From Streptomyces sp. CB02058 (GTDB taxonomy: Bacteria; Actinomycetota; Actinomycetes; Streptomycetales; Streptomycetaceae): a stretch of 64,000 nucleotides of DNA. The position numbers were made by a program, and so were the translations under genes. The notes below the pieces were generated by a model. It was not told the DNA's origin. It searched no databases and was given only the letters and a program-made list of their open reading frames with translations. Positions 12,238-24,389 of this stretch are shown here, one piece after another (within the stretch, counting starts at the first letter, position 1; each line of letters opens with the position of its first letter). Location of the stretch: the NCBI RefSeq assembly GCF_001905505.1, contig NZ_LIPG01000001.1:372001-436000 (forward strand), read 5' to 3'.

Positions 12238-13809
12238 ATGTCCTTTCCCCTCCTGACAGCGACGGCCGCGCTCCCGGCGATCGGTGCGATCGCCACCGCG
12301 GCGGTCCCGGCCGCCCGGCGCACTGCGGCCAAATGGCTGGCCCTGGCCGTCTCGCTGGCCACGCTCGTCCTGGCCGGCATCGTGTTCGCCCGCTTCGAAC
12401 CGGGCGGCGAGCGCTACCAGCTCACCGAATCGCACGCCTGGATCAAGGACTTCGGCGTCCGGTACGAACTGGGCGTCGACGGCATCGGGGTGGCGCTCCT
12501 CGCGCTCACCGCGCTGCTGATCCCCTTCGTGATCCTCGCGGGCTGGCACGACGCCGACCCCCTGGAGACCAACTCCAGCCGGTGGCGCCCGACCCAGGGC
12601 TTCTTCGCCCTGATCCTCATGGTCGAGGCGATGGTGATCCTGTCCTTCGTCGCCACCGACGTCTTCCTCTTCTACATCCTCTTCGAAGCCATGCTCATCC
12701 CGATGTACTTCCTCATCGGCGGCTTCGGGGACCGGGCGCACACCGGCAGCGACGAGAACGCCGCAGCACAGCGCAGCTACGCCGCCGTGAAGTTCCTCCT
12801 CTACAACCTGGCCGGCGGCCTCATCATGCTGGCCGCCGTCATCGGGCTCTACGTCGTCGCGGGGAGCTTCTCGCTCTCCGAGATCGCCGAGGCCCGGGCC
12901 AACGGGTCGCTGGACATGGCGACCTCCACGGAGCGGTGGCTGTTCCTCGGGTTCTTCTTCGCCTTCGCGGTGAAGGCCCCCCTCTGGCCGCTGCACACCT
13001 GGCTGCCCAACGCCATGGGGGAGGCGACCACCCCGGTGGCCGTCCTCATCACGGCGGTCGTCGACAAGGTCGGCACCTTCGCGATGCTCCGCTTCTGCCT
13101 CCAGCTCTTCCCGGAGGCCAGCAAGTGGGCGACGCCGGTGATCCTCGTCCTGGCGCTGATCTCGATCATCTACGGCGCCCTGCTCGCCGTGGGCCAGCGC
13201 GACATCAAGCGGCTCATCGCCTACGCGTCGATCTCGCACTTCGGCTTCATCGTGCTCGGTATCTTCGCGATGACCAGCCAGGGCCAGTCGGGCGCCACGC
13301 TCTACATGGTCAACCACGGCATCTCGACGGCCGCGCTGATGCTGGTCGCCGGGTTCCTGATCACCCGGCGCGGCTCCCGGCTCATCGCCGACTACGGCGG
13401 GGTGCAGAAGGTGGCGCCGCTGCTGGCGGGGACCTTCCTGATCGGCGGTCTGGCCACGCTCTCGCTGCCCGGCCTCGCCCCGTTCGTCAGTGAGTTCCTG
13501 GTCCTGGTCGGCGCGTTCAGCGCGTACCCGGTGGTCGGCATCATCGCCACCGTCGGCATCGTGCTCGCCGCGCTCTACGTCCTCGTCCTCTACCAGCGGA
13601 CGATGACGGGGCCGGTCAGGGAGGGCATCGGGGGCATGCCCGACCTCAAGGTCCGTGAGCTGGCGGTGGCCCTGCCGCTGATCGCCCTGCTGATCTTCCT
13701 GGGCGTCTTCCCGAAGCCGCTCACCGAGGTCGTCAACCCGGCGGTCCAGCACACCATGCACGACGTACAGAAGAAGGACCCCCAGCCCGAGGTGGAGGCC
13801 GCCAAGTGA
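12238..13809 (+). CDS. nuoM: NADH-quinone oxidoreductase subunit M (NuoM)
   Basis: This is the central antiporter-like proton-pumping subunit, 523 residues, with ~14 transmembrane segments. The TM5 glutamate is E150 in ILFEAMLIPMYF, and the TM7 lysine is in AFAVKAPLWPLHTWLP. The ATG lies 4 bases after the nuoL stop; the stop overlaps the nuoN GTG. Confidence 0.96.
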   Translation: MSFPLLTATAALPAIGAIATAAVPAARRTAAKWLALAVSLATLVLAGIVFARFEPGGERYQLTESHAWIKDFGVRYELGVDGIGVALLALTALLIPFVILAGWHDADPLETNSSRWRPTQGFFALILMVEAMVILSFVATDVFLFYILFEAMLIPMYFLIGGFGDRAHTGSDENAAAQRSYAAVKFLLYNLAGGLIMLAAVIGLYVVAGSFSLSEIAEARANGSLDMATSTERWLFLGFFFAFAVKAPLWPLHTWLPNAMGEATTPVAVLITAVVDKVGTFAMLRFCLQLFPEASKWATPVILVLALISIIYGALLAVGQRDIKRLIAYASISHFGFIVLGIFAMTSQGQSGATLYMVNHGISTAALMLVAGFLITRRGSRLIADYGGVQKVAPLLAGTFLIGGLATLSLPGLAPFVSEFLVLVGAFSAYPVVGIIATVGIVLAALYVLVLYQRTMTGPVREGIGGMPDLKVRELAVALPLIALLIFLGVFPKPLTEVVNPAVQHTMHDVQKKDPQPEVEAAK

Positions 13810-15470
13810 GCGCAACAGCTGTCCACAGCCTGTGGACGACGGCGGGCGGGGTGACATCGGCAGCCGCGGGCGACAAGTTCACCGCCCCGACCATCGAGTA
13901 CGCCCAGCTGGCACCCGTCCTGATCGTGGTCGGTGCCGCCGTCCTCGGAGTCCTCGTGGAGGCGTTCGTCCCACGCCGGGCCCGGTACACCACCCAGGTG
14001 TTCCTGACCGTCGTCGCGATCGCCGCCTCGTTCGCCGCGGTCGTGGGACTCGCCGCCGACGGGTACGCCACGAAGAGTGCCCACATCGCGGCCATGGGCG
14101 CCATCGCCGTCGACGGACCGGCCCTGTTCCTCCAGGGCACGATCCTGCTCGTCTCGATGGTCTCCGTCTTCACCTTCGCCGAGCGCCGCCTCGACCCCGC
14201 CTCGCACGGCAACCGCGTGGACTCCTTCGCCGCACAGGCGGGTGCCGTCCCCGGCAGCGACGGGGAGAAGGCCGCGGTCAAGGCCGGTTTCACCACGACC
14301 GAGGTCTTCCCGCTGACGCTCTTCGCCGTGGCGGGCATGCTGGTCTTCCCCGCGGCCAACGACCTGCTGACGCTGTTCATCGCGCTGGAGGTCTTCTCCC
14401 TGCCGCTCTACCTCCTGTGCGCCATCGCCCGCCGCAAGCGGCTGATGTCCCAGGAAGCGGCCGTGAAGTACTTCCTGCTCGGCTCGTTCGCCTCGGCGTT
14501 CCTGCTCTTCGGGATCGCCCTGCTCTACGGATACGCGGGCACCGTCTCGTACGCGGGCATCGCCAACGTCGTCGACGGCACCGTCCAGGAGATCGACCCG
14601 GCCCTCGCGAGCACCATGGGCAACGACGCGCTGCTCCTGATCGGCGGCGCGATGATCCTCATGGGCCTGCTCTTCAAGGTCGGCGCGGTCCCCTTCCACA
14701 TGTGGACCCCGGACGTCTACCAGGGCGCCCCGACCCCGGTCACCGGCTTCATGGCCGCCGCCACGAAGGTCGCCGCGTTCGGCGCGCTCCTGCGCCTGCT
14801 GTACGTCGTGCTGCCGGGCCTCACCTGGGACCTGCGTCCCGTCATGTGGGGGGTCGCGATCGTCACGATGCTGGGCGGGGCGATCGTCGCGATCACCCAG
14901 ACCGACATCAAGCGGCTCCTGGCCTACTCCTCGATCGCGCACGCGGGCTTCATCCTCGCCGGTGTCATCGCGGCCAGCCCGGACGGCGTCTCCTCGGTCC
15001 TCTTCTACCTCGGGGTGTACTCCTTCGTGACCGTCGGTGCCTTCGCGGTCGTCACCCTGGTGCGGGACGCGGGCGGCGAGGCGACCCATCTGTCGAAGTG
15101 GGCCGGTCTCGGAAGGCGCTCCCCGCTGACCGCGGCGGTCTTCGCGGTCTTCCTGCTCTCCTTCGCCGGTATCCCGCTCACCTCGGGCTTCTCCGGCAAG
15201 TTCGCCGTCTTCAAGGCGGCGGCGGACGGCGGCGCGGGCGGTCTGGTCGTGGTCGGTGTGATCTCGTCGGCCATCGCCGCGTTCTTCTACATCCGGGTCA
15301 TCGTCCTGATGTTCTTCAGCGAGCCGAAGGCGGACGGCCCCACGGTCGCCGTCCCGTCCCCGCTGACGATGACCACGATCGCGGTCGGGGTCGCCGTGAC
15401 CCTGGTGCTGGGCCTGGCCCCGCAGTACTTCCTGGACCTGGCGAGCCAGGCGGGAGTCTTCGTGCGGTGA
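13806..15470 (+). CDS. nuoN: NADH-quinone oxidoreductase subunit N (NuoN)
   Basis: This is the third antiporter-like subunit, nearest NuoK, 554 residues with a GTG start overlapping the nuoM stop. The TM5 glutamate is in [14 protein letters not shown], and the lysine is in [16 protein letters not shown]. It is the last gene of the operon and is followed 20 bases later by a strong hairpin. The first codons contain two inverted matches to a DnaA-box-like 9-mer (13819-13827 and 13831-13839), probably coincidental. Confidence 0.96.
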   Translation: MSATAVHSLWTTAGGVTSAAAGDKFTAPTIEYAQLAPVLIVVGAAVLGVLVEAFVPRRARYTTQVFLTVVAIAASFAAVVGLAADGYATKSAHIAAMGAIAVDGPALFLQGTILLVSMVSVFTFAERRLDPASHGNRVDSFAAQAGAVPGSDGEKAAVKAGFTTTEVFPLTLFAVAGMLVFPAANDLLTLFIALEVFSLPLYLLCAIARRKRLMSQEAAVKYFLLGSFASAFLLFGIALLYGYAGTVSYAGIANVVDGTVQEIDPALASTMGNDALLLIGGAMILMGLLFKVGAVPFHMWTPDVYQGAPTPVTGFMAAATKVAAFGALLRLLYVVLPGLTWDLRPVMWGVAIVTMLGGAIVAITQTDIKRLLAYSSIAHAGFILAGVIAASPDGVSSVLFYLGVYSFVTVGAFAVVTLVRDAGGEATHLSKWAGLGRRSPLTAAVFAVFLLSFAGIPLTSGFSGKFAVFKAAADGGAGGLVVVGVISSAIAAFFYIRVIVLMFFSEPKADGPTVAVPSPLTMTTIAVGVAVTLVLGLAPQYFLDLASQAGVFVR

Positions 15471-15490
15471 CGCACCGCACCACCACGACG

Positions 15491-15528
15491 ACGCCGGACG
15501 GGCTTGGAAAGTCAAGCCCGTCCGGCGT
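15491..15528 (+). terminator. Transcription terminator closing the nuoB-N operon
   Basis: A perfect 15-bp stem pairs 15491-15505 with 15514-15528 around an 8-base loop, 20 bases after the nuoN stop. There is no long U tract, as is usual for Streptomyces terminators. It separates nuo from recQ. Confidence 0.85.
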
Positions 15529-15588
15529 TGTCACAGGCGGCGCCTATGGTTGCTGTGGACGGGTGAAGACGGACGGACGGGCGCGACC

Positions 15589-17565
<1,977 letters not shown>

Positions 17566-17578
17566 GCGGCAGCCGGGT

Positions 17579-18187
17579 CTACTCCGGCTTCGCTGCCCCG
17601 CGGCGCGACACGATCGCGGTCAGGTCGAGATCGATGGTGAAGGGAGCGGACACCTTCATCCGGTCATGGAAGATCCCCGTGGAGGTGTACGCGCCGGTCG
17701 CGGGTTCCAGCTCGAAGACATAGACGACCGCCCGGCCGTCCTGATTCTCCACCCGCCAGTAGTGCGGGATCTTCGCTCGGGCGTACTTCACGGGCTTGGT
17801 CTCCCGGTCACGGGTGACGGACTCGTCCGATACGACCTCGATCGCGAGCAGCACACTGCTCGCGGGGAACCGTGTCTGCCGCAAGCTCTCGACCGCGTCC
17901 GCGCGCACGACGACGACATCGGGTTCGGGCCGGTTCTGGAAGTCGACATCGATGGTGAATTCCCGGAAGACCTCCAGGTCGTGCGGCGCTACCGACTGCA
18001 ACTGCCACTTGAGGTAGTCGATCGCACGCTCATGGAATACGGTCTGCGGACTCACGAAAACCAGGCTCCCGTCGATCAGCTCCGTGTGCGGAGGCAGACT
18101 CGGGAGTGTGTCCAGGTCATCGGCGGTCCAGCCGCCCACGGGCGGGACCGCCCACCGCGGCTCGGGGGCCTCGGGTTCGATGCTCAT
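17579..18187 (-). CDS. Uma2-family (DUF820) putative PD-(D/E)XK nuclease-fold protein
   Basis: This 202-residue protein belongs to the Uma2/DUF820 family, which is expanded in Streptomyces and cyanobacteria and has a restriction-endonuclease-like fold; no biological role is established. Candidate nuclease residues are D90 in RPEPDVVVV, E117 in LAIEVVSDES and K131 in RETKPVKYARA. The ATG at 18187 is preceded by GGGAG seven bases upstream, so longer upstream readings are unlikely. It stands alone and converges with recQ. Confidence 0.85.
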   Translation of the reverse strand: MSIEPEAPEPRWAVPPVGGWTADDLDTLPSLPPHTELIDGSLVFVSPQTVFHERAIDYLKWQLQSVAPHDLEVFREFTIDVDFQNRPEPDVVVVRADAVESLRQTRFPASSVLLAIEVVSDESVTRDRETKPVKYARAKIPHYWRVENQDGRAVVYVFELEPATGAYTSTGIFHDRMKVSAPFTIDLDLTAIVSRRGAAKPE

Positions 18188-18335
18188 CAGTGCTCCCATG
18201 GGACGAAGCCTCGCGGGCCTGTTCAGCGTATCGGCAGAAAACGGCAGAAGCTCCCCCGAACGTGTGAACGCCTTTGGTGTCGCCGGCCACGTGCCCGCGC
18301 GCTCCCGGGTCCGGGGCTCGTCACCGTGGCCGGCA

Positions 18336-18365
18336 CCGGTGCGGCCGCGATCGCCGCCGCACCGG
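18336..18365 (-). terminator. Hairpin downstream of fumarylacetoacetase gene
   Basis: A perfect 10-bp stem (18336-18345 with 18356-18365) has a 10-base loop that is itself largely palindromic. It lies 11 bases beyond the fahA stop on the minus strand, a natural terminator position. Confidence 0.6.
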
Positions 18366-18376
18366 CTCACGCGGCG

Positions 18377-19606
18377 TCAGGAAGCGGCCGTGATACGTCC
18401 CGTGACCTCGCCCAGCCCCACCCGGGTGCCGTGCGGGCCGGGAGCCCAGGCGGTCAGGGTGACCGTGTCGCCGTCCTCCAGGAACGTCCGCTTGCCCTCG
18501 GACAGGTCCAGCGGATCGCGGCCGTTCCACGTGAGTTCCAGCAGGGAGCCGCGCTGGGCGGGCTCGGCGCCGCTGACCGTGCCGGAGCCGTACAGGTCGC
18601 CCGTGCGCAGGGACGCGCCGTTGACCGTCATCTGAGCCAGCTGCTGGGCCGCCGTCCAGTACATGGAGGAGAACGGAGGCTCGGAGACGGTCTGCCCGTT
18701 GATCTCCACCGAGATCCGGATGTCGAAACCGCCGGGCTCCTCGTCGTCCGCGTCCTCCAGGTAGGGGAGCAGCTCGAAGTCCCGGGCGGGCGGGGCCGTG
18801 CGGGCCGCGTCCAGCGCCTCCAGCGGGGTCACCCACGCCGACACGGAGGTGGCGAAGGACTTGCCCAGGAACGGTCCGAGCGGCACGTACTCCCAGGCCT
18901 GGATGTCGCGCGCCGACCAGTCGTTGAGCAGGGAGAGACCGAAGACGTGCTCCCGGAAGTCACCGAGCGGGACCTGCGTGCCCTGTTCGGAGGGGACACC
19001 GACGACGAAGCCGACCTCGGCCTCGATGTCCAGCTTCACCGAGGGGCCGAACACCGGCGCCGGGTCGGAGGGTGCCTTGCGCTGCCCGGAGGGGCGCACC
19101 ACATCGGTGCCCGAGACGACGACCGTGCCGGCCCGTCCGTGGTAGCCGATCGGCAGGTGCTTCCAGTTGGGGGTGAGGGCCGCGCCGTCGGGCCGGAAGA
19201 TCCTGCCCACGTTGGTGGCGTGGTGCTCGCTGGCGTAGAAGTCGACGTAGTCGGCGACCTCGTACGGAAGGTGCAGCGTCACCTCGTCCAGCGGATACAG
19301 CAGGGGCTCCATGTCCGGGCGGTGCGCCGGGACGGTCACCCACGCCGTCAGGGCCCGCCGCACGTCCCGCCACGCGGTCCGCCCCGCCGCCAGGAGCGGC
19401 ATCAGGCTCGGCTGCGCCAGCAGCCGGGCGTACGGCGAGCCGAGCGCGTGCGCCGCCGCGCCCGCGTCCAGTACGTGTCTGCCGACGCGGACGCCGACCT
19501 TGCGCTCCTGCGGGTGTCCGGGGGTGGAGAACACGCCGTACGGGAGATTGTGCGGGCCGAAGGGATCGCCCTCGGCCAGATCGAGCGGACTGCTCTGCTC
19601 GGGCAT
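18377..19606 (-). CDS. fahA: Fumarylacetoacetase (tyrosine/homogentisate degradation)
   Basis: This enzyme hydrolyses 4-fumarylacetoacetate to fumarate and acetoacetate, the last step of tyrosine breakdown. It has 409 residues, close to the mammalian length. Metal ligands align with the known enzyme at a constant offset of four: D122, E195, E197 and D229; the catalytic-base histidine corresponds to H129 in DFYASEHHA. ATG 19606 has GGAAAGGGG upstream. No other tyrosine-degradation genes flank it in this window. Confidence 0.94.
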   Translation of the reverse strand: MPEQSSPLDLAEGDPFGPHNLPYGVFSTPGHPQERKVGVRVGRHVLDAGAAAHALGSPYARLLAQPSLMPLLAAGRTAWRDVRRALTAWVTVPAHRPDMEPLLYPLDEVTLHLPYEVADYVDFYASEHHATNVGRIFRPDGAALTPNWKHLPIGYHGRAGTVVVSGTDVVRPSGQRKAPSDPAPVFGPSVKLDIEAEVGFVVGVPSEQGTQVPLGDFREHVFGLSLLNDWSARDIQAWEYVPLGPFLGKSFATSVSAWVTPLEALDAARTAPPARDFELLPYLEDADDEEPGGFDIRISVEINGQTVSEPPFSSMYWTAAQQLAQMTVNGASLRTGDLYGSGTVSGAEPAQRGSLLELTWNGRDPLDLSEGKRTFLEDGDTVTLTAWAPGPHGTRVGLGEVTGRITAAS

Positions 19607-19718
19607 CTGTCGCTGCCCCTTTCCAGTGGCTTGAGGAACACACGGTACGTCGGCGGCGCCGGTCGGCGGCAGTGCCTCAAGTAGGCGTAATGCCCGGAAA
19701 GTTACGCGATAACCCTGG

Positions 19719-21713
19719 TCAGCCAGCCGTGCGGGGGATTCGTTTCTCCCAGGTCCGGTGGAAGACGACCTCCTCGCCGTCCCTGCACACGACCTCGTTG
19801 GAGGTGATGAAGTCGTCCGCGTCCGCACTCGTCTCCGAACGCGTCTCGATCCGCACGTCCCAGGACATCTCGGGGCGGTGCAGCCGGATCGCCCAGTCCG
19901 AGCGGGCCCTGGCCGACAGCGGGTCGTCCTGCTGGATGGTGTACGTCTCCAGGGCGTCCTCGGTGAACTCCAGACCGTCGGGGTAGACCCGGGTGCCGCC
20001 GTAGCGCGGATCGACCTCCAGACGCCATTCGCCCTTGGCGACGTCACGGACCACCAGGCGCTCCGGCCGGGGCTCTTCGAGCGTCACCGGATACACGACA
20101 CCGAGCGGCTCCGACTGCTCCGGTTCGCCGAAGGTGATCGCCGGGTCCTCGGTGTGCCGGCGCACCGGGAGCTCGACGAGGCTGCCCTCCGCCTCCAGCG
20201 TGAAGCCCGCCGAACCGGCCTGGGGCCAGATCCACGGCCAGTACGAGGAGGAGATGGCGACCCGGATCCGGTGACCGGGCGGGAACGTGTGCCCGATGCC
20301 GTTCAGCTCGAAGTTCACGTACTCGGCCTCCCCGACGGGCCAGTCCTCGGCGCGGTCGCGCCCGTGACGGGCGGCCAGATTGAGGGCGCCGCGGGTCACC
20401 AGGGTGGAGGCCCCGTCCGGGGCCACGTCGCAGAGCCGCGCGATCACCTGGCCGCGCGGTACGTCCATCCGGAGCAGGAGCGTCACCCGGGGGCGGCCGA
20501 GGATCTCGATCGGGGCGTCCTCGACGGGGAACTCGAAGCAGACGGACTTGGCGTCCTCGTCGCGCTGGTCGGGCGGCAGGTCGGCCTCGTTGCCGAAGGG
20601 GAAGAAGCGTCCGGCGTCCAGCCCCGTCTGCTGCGGGGAGTCGACGGTCTGCGCCCCGCCCCCCAGGGCGTACGTGACCGGGGCGACGTTCTCCGACGGC
20701 CAGGCCGCGTCGCCGACCCAGCGGCCGGGCAGCGTCTCGTAGACCGTCGCGGGGCGGTGCGAGCCGCTGATCCAGGACCGCAGCAGGGGCTCGTTCATCA
20801 CCCCGGTCTCCTTGTCCTTGAGGTGCTCGTCCCACCAGCGCAGCGTCTCCTGGAGGAAGCCGATCGAGGGCCCGGGCGGAAGCCCGCGGTCCGGGTACTG
20901 GTGCGACCAGGGGCCGATCAGCCCGCGCACCTGCCCGGGGTCCAGGTGCTCGACGAGCCGCAGGACGGTGTCGCGGTACGGGTCGTGCCAGCCGCCCACC
21001 GCCAGGACCTTCGCCTTGATCGCCCCGTAGTCCTCGCAGACACTGCCGTGCTTCCAGTAGTCGTCGCGGGTCTGGTGGGCCAGCCATGTGTGGATGAAGG
21101 GCTCCACCTTCTCGAGCCGCCGCAGCCACATGTCCCGCCAGTCGTCGCCGACGTCCGCGGGGTCCGGGGGCCGGGAGACGAAGGCCAGCATGGTGGAGGC
21201 CCAGGCGTGCATGTCCACGCCGAGGACGGAGCCGCCCATGTAGTGGACGTCGTTGTCGTAGCGGTCGTCCGCCGAGCACACCGTGACGATCGCCTTCAGC
21301 GGCTCGGGGGCGAGCGCGGCGATCTGCAGCGAGTTGAAGCCGCCCCAGGAGATGCCGAACATGCCGACCCGGCCCGAGCACCACTCCTGCTGGGCCAGCC
21401 AGTGCACCACGGCCACACCGTCGGCGAGCTCCGTCGCGTCGTACTCGTCGCCGGGCATCCCCTCGCTGTTGCCGTGCCCGCGCACATCGACACGGACGGA
21501 CGCGTAGCCGTGGCCCGCGTACCAGGGATGGCGCTGCCAGTCGCGCGGCGCCGTCCAGTCGCTCAGCCGGTAGGGCAGGTACTCCAGCAGGGCGGGCACC
21601 GGCTCGTCGGTGACCGGCCGCCAGATCCGTGCGTACAGCTGCGTGCCATCCGCGAGCGGGATGTACAGGTCCTCGTGGATGGTCTCGTACGGGAATTCGG
21701 TGCGGATGTGCAT
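19719..21713 (-). CDS. CocE/NonD-family (S15 X-Pro dipeptidyl-peptidase-like) hydrolase
   Basis: This serine hydrolase of 664 residues has an N-terminal alpha/beta-hydrolase domain, a helical cap, and a C-terminal jelly-roll PepX_C domain. The nucleophile is S122 in GISWGG; D244 (GGWHDPYRD) and H271 (GPWSH) complete a likely triad. Family members act on X-Pro dipeptides, cocaine esters or beta-lactam acyl groups; substrate cannot be told from sequence. It begins 9 bases after the stop of the peptide transporter gene on the same strand, which argues for a peptide-processing role. Confidence 0.9.
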   Translation of the reverse strand: MHIRTEFPYETIHEDLYIPLADGTQLYARIWRPVTDEPVPALLEYLPYRLSDWTAPRDWQRHPWYAGHGYASVRVDVRGHGNSEGMPGDEYDATELADGVAVVHWLAQQEWCSGRVGMFGISWGGFNSLQIAALAPEPLKAIVTVCSADDRYDNDVHYMGGSVLGVDMHAWASTMLAFVSRPPDPADVGDDWRDMWLRRLEKVEPFIHTWLAHQTRDDYWKHGSVCEDYGAIKAKVLAVGGWHDPYRDTVLRLVEHLDPGQVRGLIGPWSHQYPDRGLPPGPSIGFLQETLRWWDEHLKDKETGVMNEPLLRSWISGSHRPATVYETLPGRWVGDAAWPSENVAPVTYALGGGAQTVDSPQQTGLDAGRFFPFGNEADLPPDQRDEDAKSVCFEFPVEDAPIEILGRPRVTLLLRMDVPRGQVIARLCDVAPDGASTLVTRGALNLAARHGRDRAEDWPVGEAEYVNFELNGIGHTFPPGHRIRVAISSSYWPWIWPQAGSAGFTLEAEGSLVELPVRRHTEDPAITFGEPEQSEPLGVVYPVTLEEPRPERLVVRDVAKGEWRLEVDPRYGGTRVYPDGLEFTEDALETYTIQQDDPLSARARSDWAIRLHRPEMSWDVRIETRSETSADADDFITSNEVVCRDGEEVVFHRTWEKRIPRTAG

Positions 21714-21722
21714 GGCGGAACC

Positions 21723-23222
21723 TCAGTGGACGGGGTGCATGGTGCGCTTGAGCCAGGGAGCGGCGGCGATGACGGCCACACCGGCCGCCACCGCGATAGC
21801 GCCATTAACACCGAAGTAGGCGGGGTTGGAGACCTCGCCGTACAGCTTCACGATCTGTGCCTGGATGCCGTTGGCGAGGGCCAGGGACAGGAACCACAGC
21901 GCCATCGTCTGGCTGGCGAACGCCTTGGGGGCGAGCTTCGTGGTCGCGGACATGCCGGAGGTCTCCAGCAGGATGTCGCCGAGTCCGAGCAGCAGGTAGG
22001 AGCCGACGATCCACCAGGCGGCCATCCGGTAGGTGTCGTCGGCGTGCCCGGAGGTGGGCAGGACCATCAGCAGGAAGGACAGCCCGCCGAGGATCACCCC
22101 GATCGCGATCTTGTTGGACGCGTGCGGCTGGCGCGGTCCCATGCGGGCCCAGACGGCCGCGACGACGGGTGCGAGCGCCACCTCGAAGGCGCCCAGCGCG
22201 GAGGCGTACCAGCTGGCCGGGAAGTGGAAGCCGAAGATCTCCGTACGGGCGTTCGTCGAGGCCAGCAGCATCATCGTCGAGTACGCCTGGAAGAGGATGA
22301 AGTTGAAGACGACGGAGGCCAGGAACAGCACGACGTACGGCCGGAGCCTGCCGCGCTCCTCCGGGGTCACCCGGGGGCTGCGGAACATTACGACGAAGTA
22401 CACGACGGGCGCGATCACCGAGATGAGGGTGAGCACATCGACGAAACGGTCGATCGTCAGCCAGCCGGCCAGCACCAGCGCGGTCGCCACCAGGGCGGCC
22501 ACGACGACGCCGGCCACGATGAGCAGCACGGCCCGGCGCATGGCGTCCGGCGCCAGGGAGTATTCGGCGCCGTGCCTACGCCCGGCCAGGTGACGCCGGC
22601 CCACGACGTACTGGATCAGGCCGAGCGTCATGCCGAACGCGGCGGCCGAGAATCCCCAGTGCCAGCTGGCGTGGTCCCCCAGCCATCCGGTGACGAGCGG
22701 CCCGGCGAACGCGCCGATGTTGATGCCCATGTAGTAGAGCGCGAAGCCGGCGTCGCGACGGCTGTCCTCGGTGCTGTAGAGCTTGCCGACCATCGAGGCC
22801 ACATTGGGCTTGAGCAGCCCGGTGCCCGCGCTGATCAGGCCGAGGCCCACCCAGGTCATCGTCGCGGTCGGCACGGCCATGGCGTAGTGCCCGCAGGCGA
22901 TGAGGATGCCGCCGTACAGCACGGCGCGGTACGAGCCGAGGATCCGGTCGGCCAGCCAGCCGCCGGCGACCGAGACCAGATAGACGAGCGTGCCGTAGGC
23001 CGCGGAGACCGAGGCCGCCGTGCCCGGCTCCATGCCCATGCCGCCGTCGGACACCTTGTCGGCGAAGAAGAGGACCAGGATCGCCTGCATCCCGAGGAAC
23101 GAGAATCTCTCCCATACCTCCAGCCCGGACAGGGTCATCAGACCCCGCGGCTGGCCGAAGAAGGCGGTGTCGTCGCCGGGCGGCGGCTGGGTCGGTTCCG
23201 TACCGGTCGTGGTGTGCGACAA
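21723..23222 (-). CDS. POT/PTR-family proton-coupled oligopeptide transporter
   Basis: This major-facilitator protein of 499 residues has ~14 transmembrane segments and imports di- and tripeptides with protons. The PTR signature region lies around GGWLADRILGSYRAV and FAGPLVTGWLGD. I chose a TTG start at 23222 because AGGAG sits 8 bases upstream and the predicted N-terminus (LSHTTTGTEP) is a typical short cytoplasmic lead; no ATG is placed better. It appears co-transcribed with the downstream S15 hydrolase and is divergent from the prenyl synthase gene. Confidence 0.92.
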   Translation of the reverse strand: MSHTTTGTEPTQPPPGDDTAFFGQPRGLMTLSGLEVWERFSFLGMQAILVLFFADKVSDGGMGMEPGTAASVSAAYGTLVYLVSVAGGWLADRILGSYRAVLYGGILIACGHYAMAVPTATMTWVGLGLISAGTGLLKPNVASMVGKLYSTEDSRRDAGFALYYMGINIGAFAGPLVTGWLGDHASWHWGFSAAAFGMTLGLIQYVVGRRHLAGRRHGAEYSLAPDAMRRAVLLIVAGVVVAALVATALVLAGWLTIDRFVDVLTLISVIAPVVYFVVMFRSPRVTPEERGRLRPYVVLFLASVVFNFILFQAYSTMMLLASTNARTEIFGFHFPASWYASALGAFEVALAPVVAAVWARMGPRQPHASNKIAIGVILGGLSFLLMVLPTSGHADDTYRMAAWWIVGSYLLLGLGDILLETSGMSATTKLAPKAFASQTMALWFLSLALANGIQAQIVKLYGEVSNPAYFGVNGAIAVAAGVAVIAAAPWLKRTMHPVH

Positions 23223-23378
23223 AGCGAAAACTCCTGATCGTATGAGCTGATCCCGAACATACCGGCGGTGGCGGGAAGGCGCCCACGGTGATCCAAACGG
23301 GACCGGATACGCTGAGTTGAGTGATGACAGCGACACATCGACATTCAGTGTGATCGTCAGCAGACAGGAGATCCCCTC

Positions 23379-24389
23379 GTGACCGTCGTCGGGCCGTTCG
23401 GACTGCGCGTGCGGGACCAGGCGCTTGAGGCCGATGTCCAGGCCGGTTTGGCCGCTGTCGAGGCGGGGCTGCTGGATGCCACCAAAAGTGAGGTCCCGTT
23501 CATCACGGAGGCCGCACAGCACCTCGTCAGCGCGGGCGGCAAGCGCTTCAGGCCGCTGCTGGTGATGCTCGCCGCCCAGTTCGGCGACCCCGACGCCCCG
23601 GGCGTGGTCCCCTCGGCCGTGGTCGTCGAGCTGACGCACCTGGCGACGCTGTACCACGACGACGTGATGGACGAGGCGGACGTACGCCGAGGGGTGGACA
23701 GCGCCAACACCCGCTGGGGGAACTCCGTCGCCGTGCTGACAGGCGACTTCCTCTTCGCCCGTGCCTCGCACATCCTGGCCGACCTCGGCCCGCAGGCCGT
23801 ACGCATCCAGGCCGAGGCGTTCGAACGTCTGGTGACCGGCCAGATCCTGGAGACCGCGGGCCCGCGCGACGGCCGCGACCCGGTGGACCACTACATGGAC
23901 GTCCTGGGCGGCAAGACCGGATCGCTGGTCGCCGTGTCCGGGCGGTTCGGTGCCCTGATGGCGGGCGCCGACGAATCGGTCGTCGACATCCTCACCCAGT
24001 ACGGCGAGCGCCTCGGCATCGCCTTCCAGCTCGCCGACGACGTCCTGGACATCGCCTCCGACTCCCACGAGTCGGGCAAGACCCCGGGCACCGACCTGCG
24101 CGAGGGCATTCCCACCCTCCCCGTACTCCATCTGCGCGCGCGGGCCGCGGCCGAGGGCCGTCCGGAGGACAAGGAGCTCGTCGCCCTGCTCGACGGCGAC
24201 CTCGGCGACGACGCCCGGCTCGCGGAGGCGCTGAGCGCGCTGCGCGCCCACCCGGCGCTGGAGCAGGCGCGGCGGGACACCGTCCGCTACGCCCAGGAGG
24301 CCAGGGCGACCCTGGCTCCGCTGCCCGAGTGCTATGCGAAGGCCGCGCTGGAAGAGCTGTGCGACGCTGTGGTGCACCGCGCGGGCTGA
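23379..24389 (+). CDS. Long-chain all-trans polyprenyl diphosphate synthase
   Basis: This enzyme condenses isopentenyl diphosphate units into a long prenyl diphosphate, likely the menaquinone side chain. It has 336 residues from a GTG preceded by AGGAG. The first Asp-rich motif is D94-D98 (DDVMD) and the second D220-D224 (DDVLD). The fifth residue before the first motif is alanine (A89), which in this family allows long-chain products. Its place near the complex I genes fits a role in respiratory quinone supply. Chain length cannot be fixed from sequence. Confidence 0.9.
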   Translation: MTVVGPFGLRVRDQALEADVQAGLAAVEAGLLDATKSEVPFITEAAQHLVSAGGKRFRPLLVMLAAQFGDPDAPGVVPSAVVVELTHLATLYHDDVMDEADVRRGVDSANTRWGNSVAVLTGDFLFARASHILADLGPQAVRIQAEAFERLVTGQILETAGPRDGRDPVDHYMDVLGGKTGSLVAVSGRFGALMAGADESVVDILTQYGERLGIAFQLADDVLDIASDSHESGKTPGTDLREGIPTLPVLHLRARAAAEGRPEDKELVALLDGDLGDDARLAEALSALRAHPALEQARRDTVRYAQEARATLAPLPECYAKAALEELCDAVVHRAG

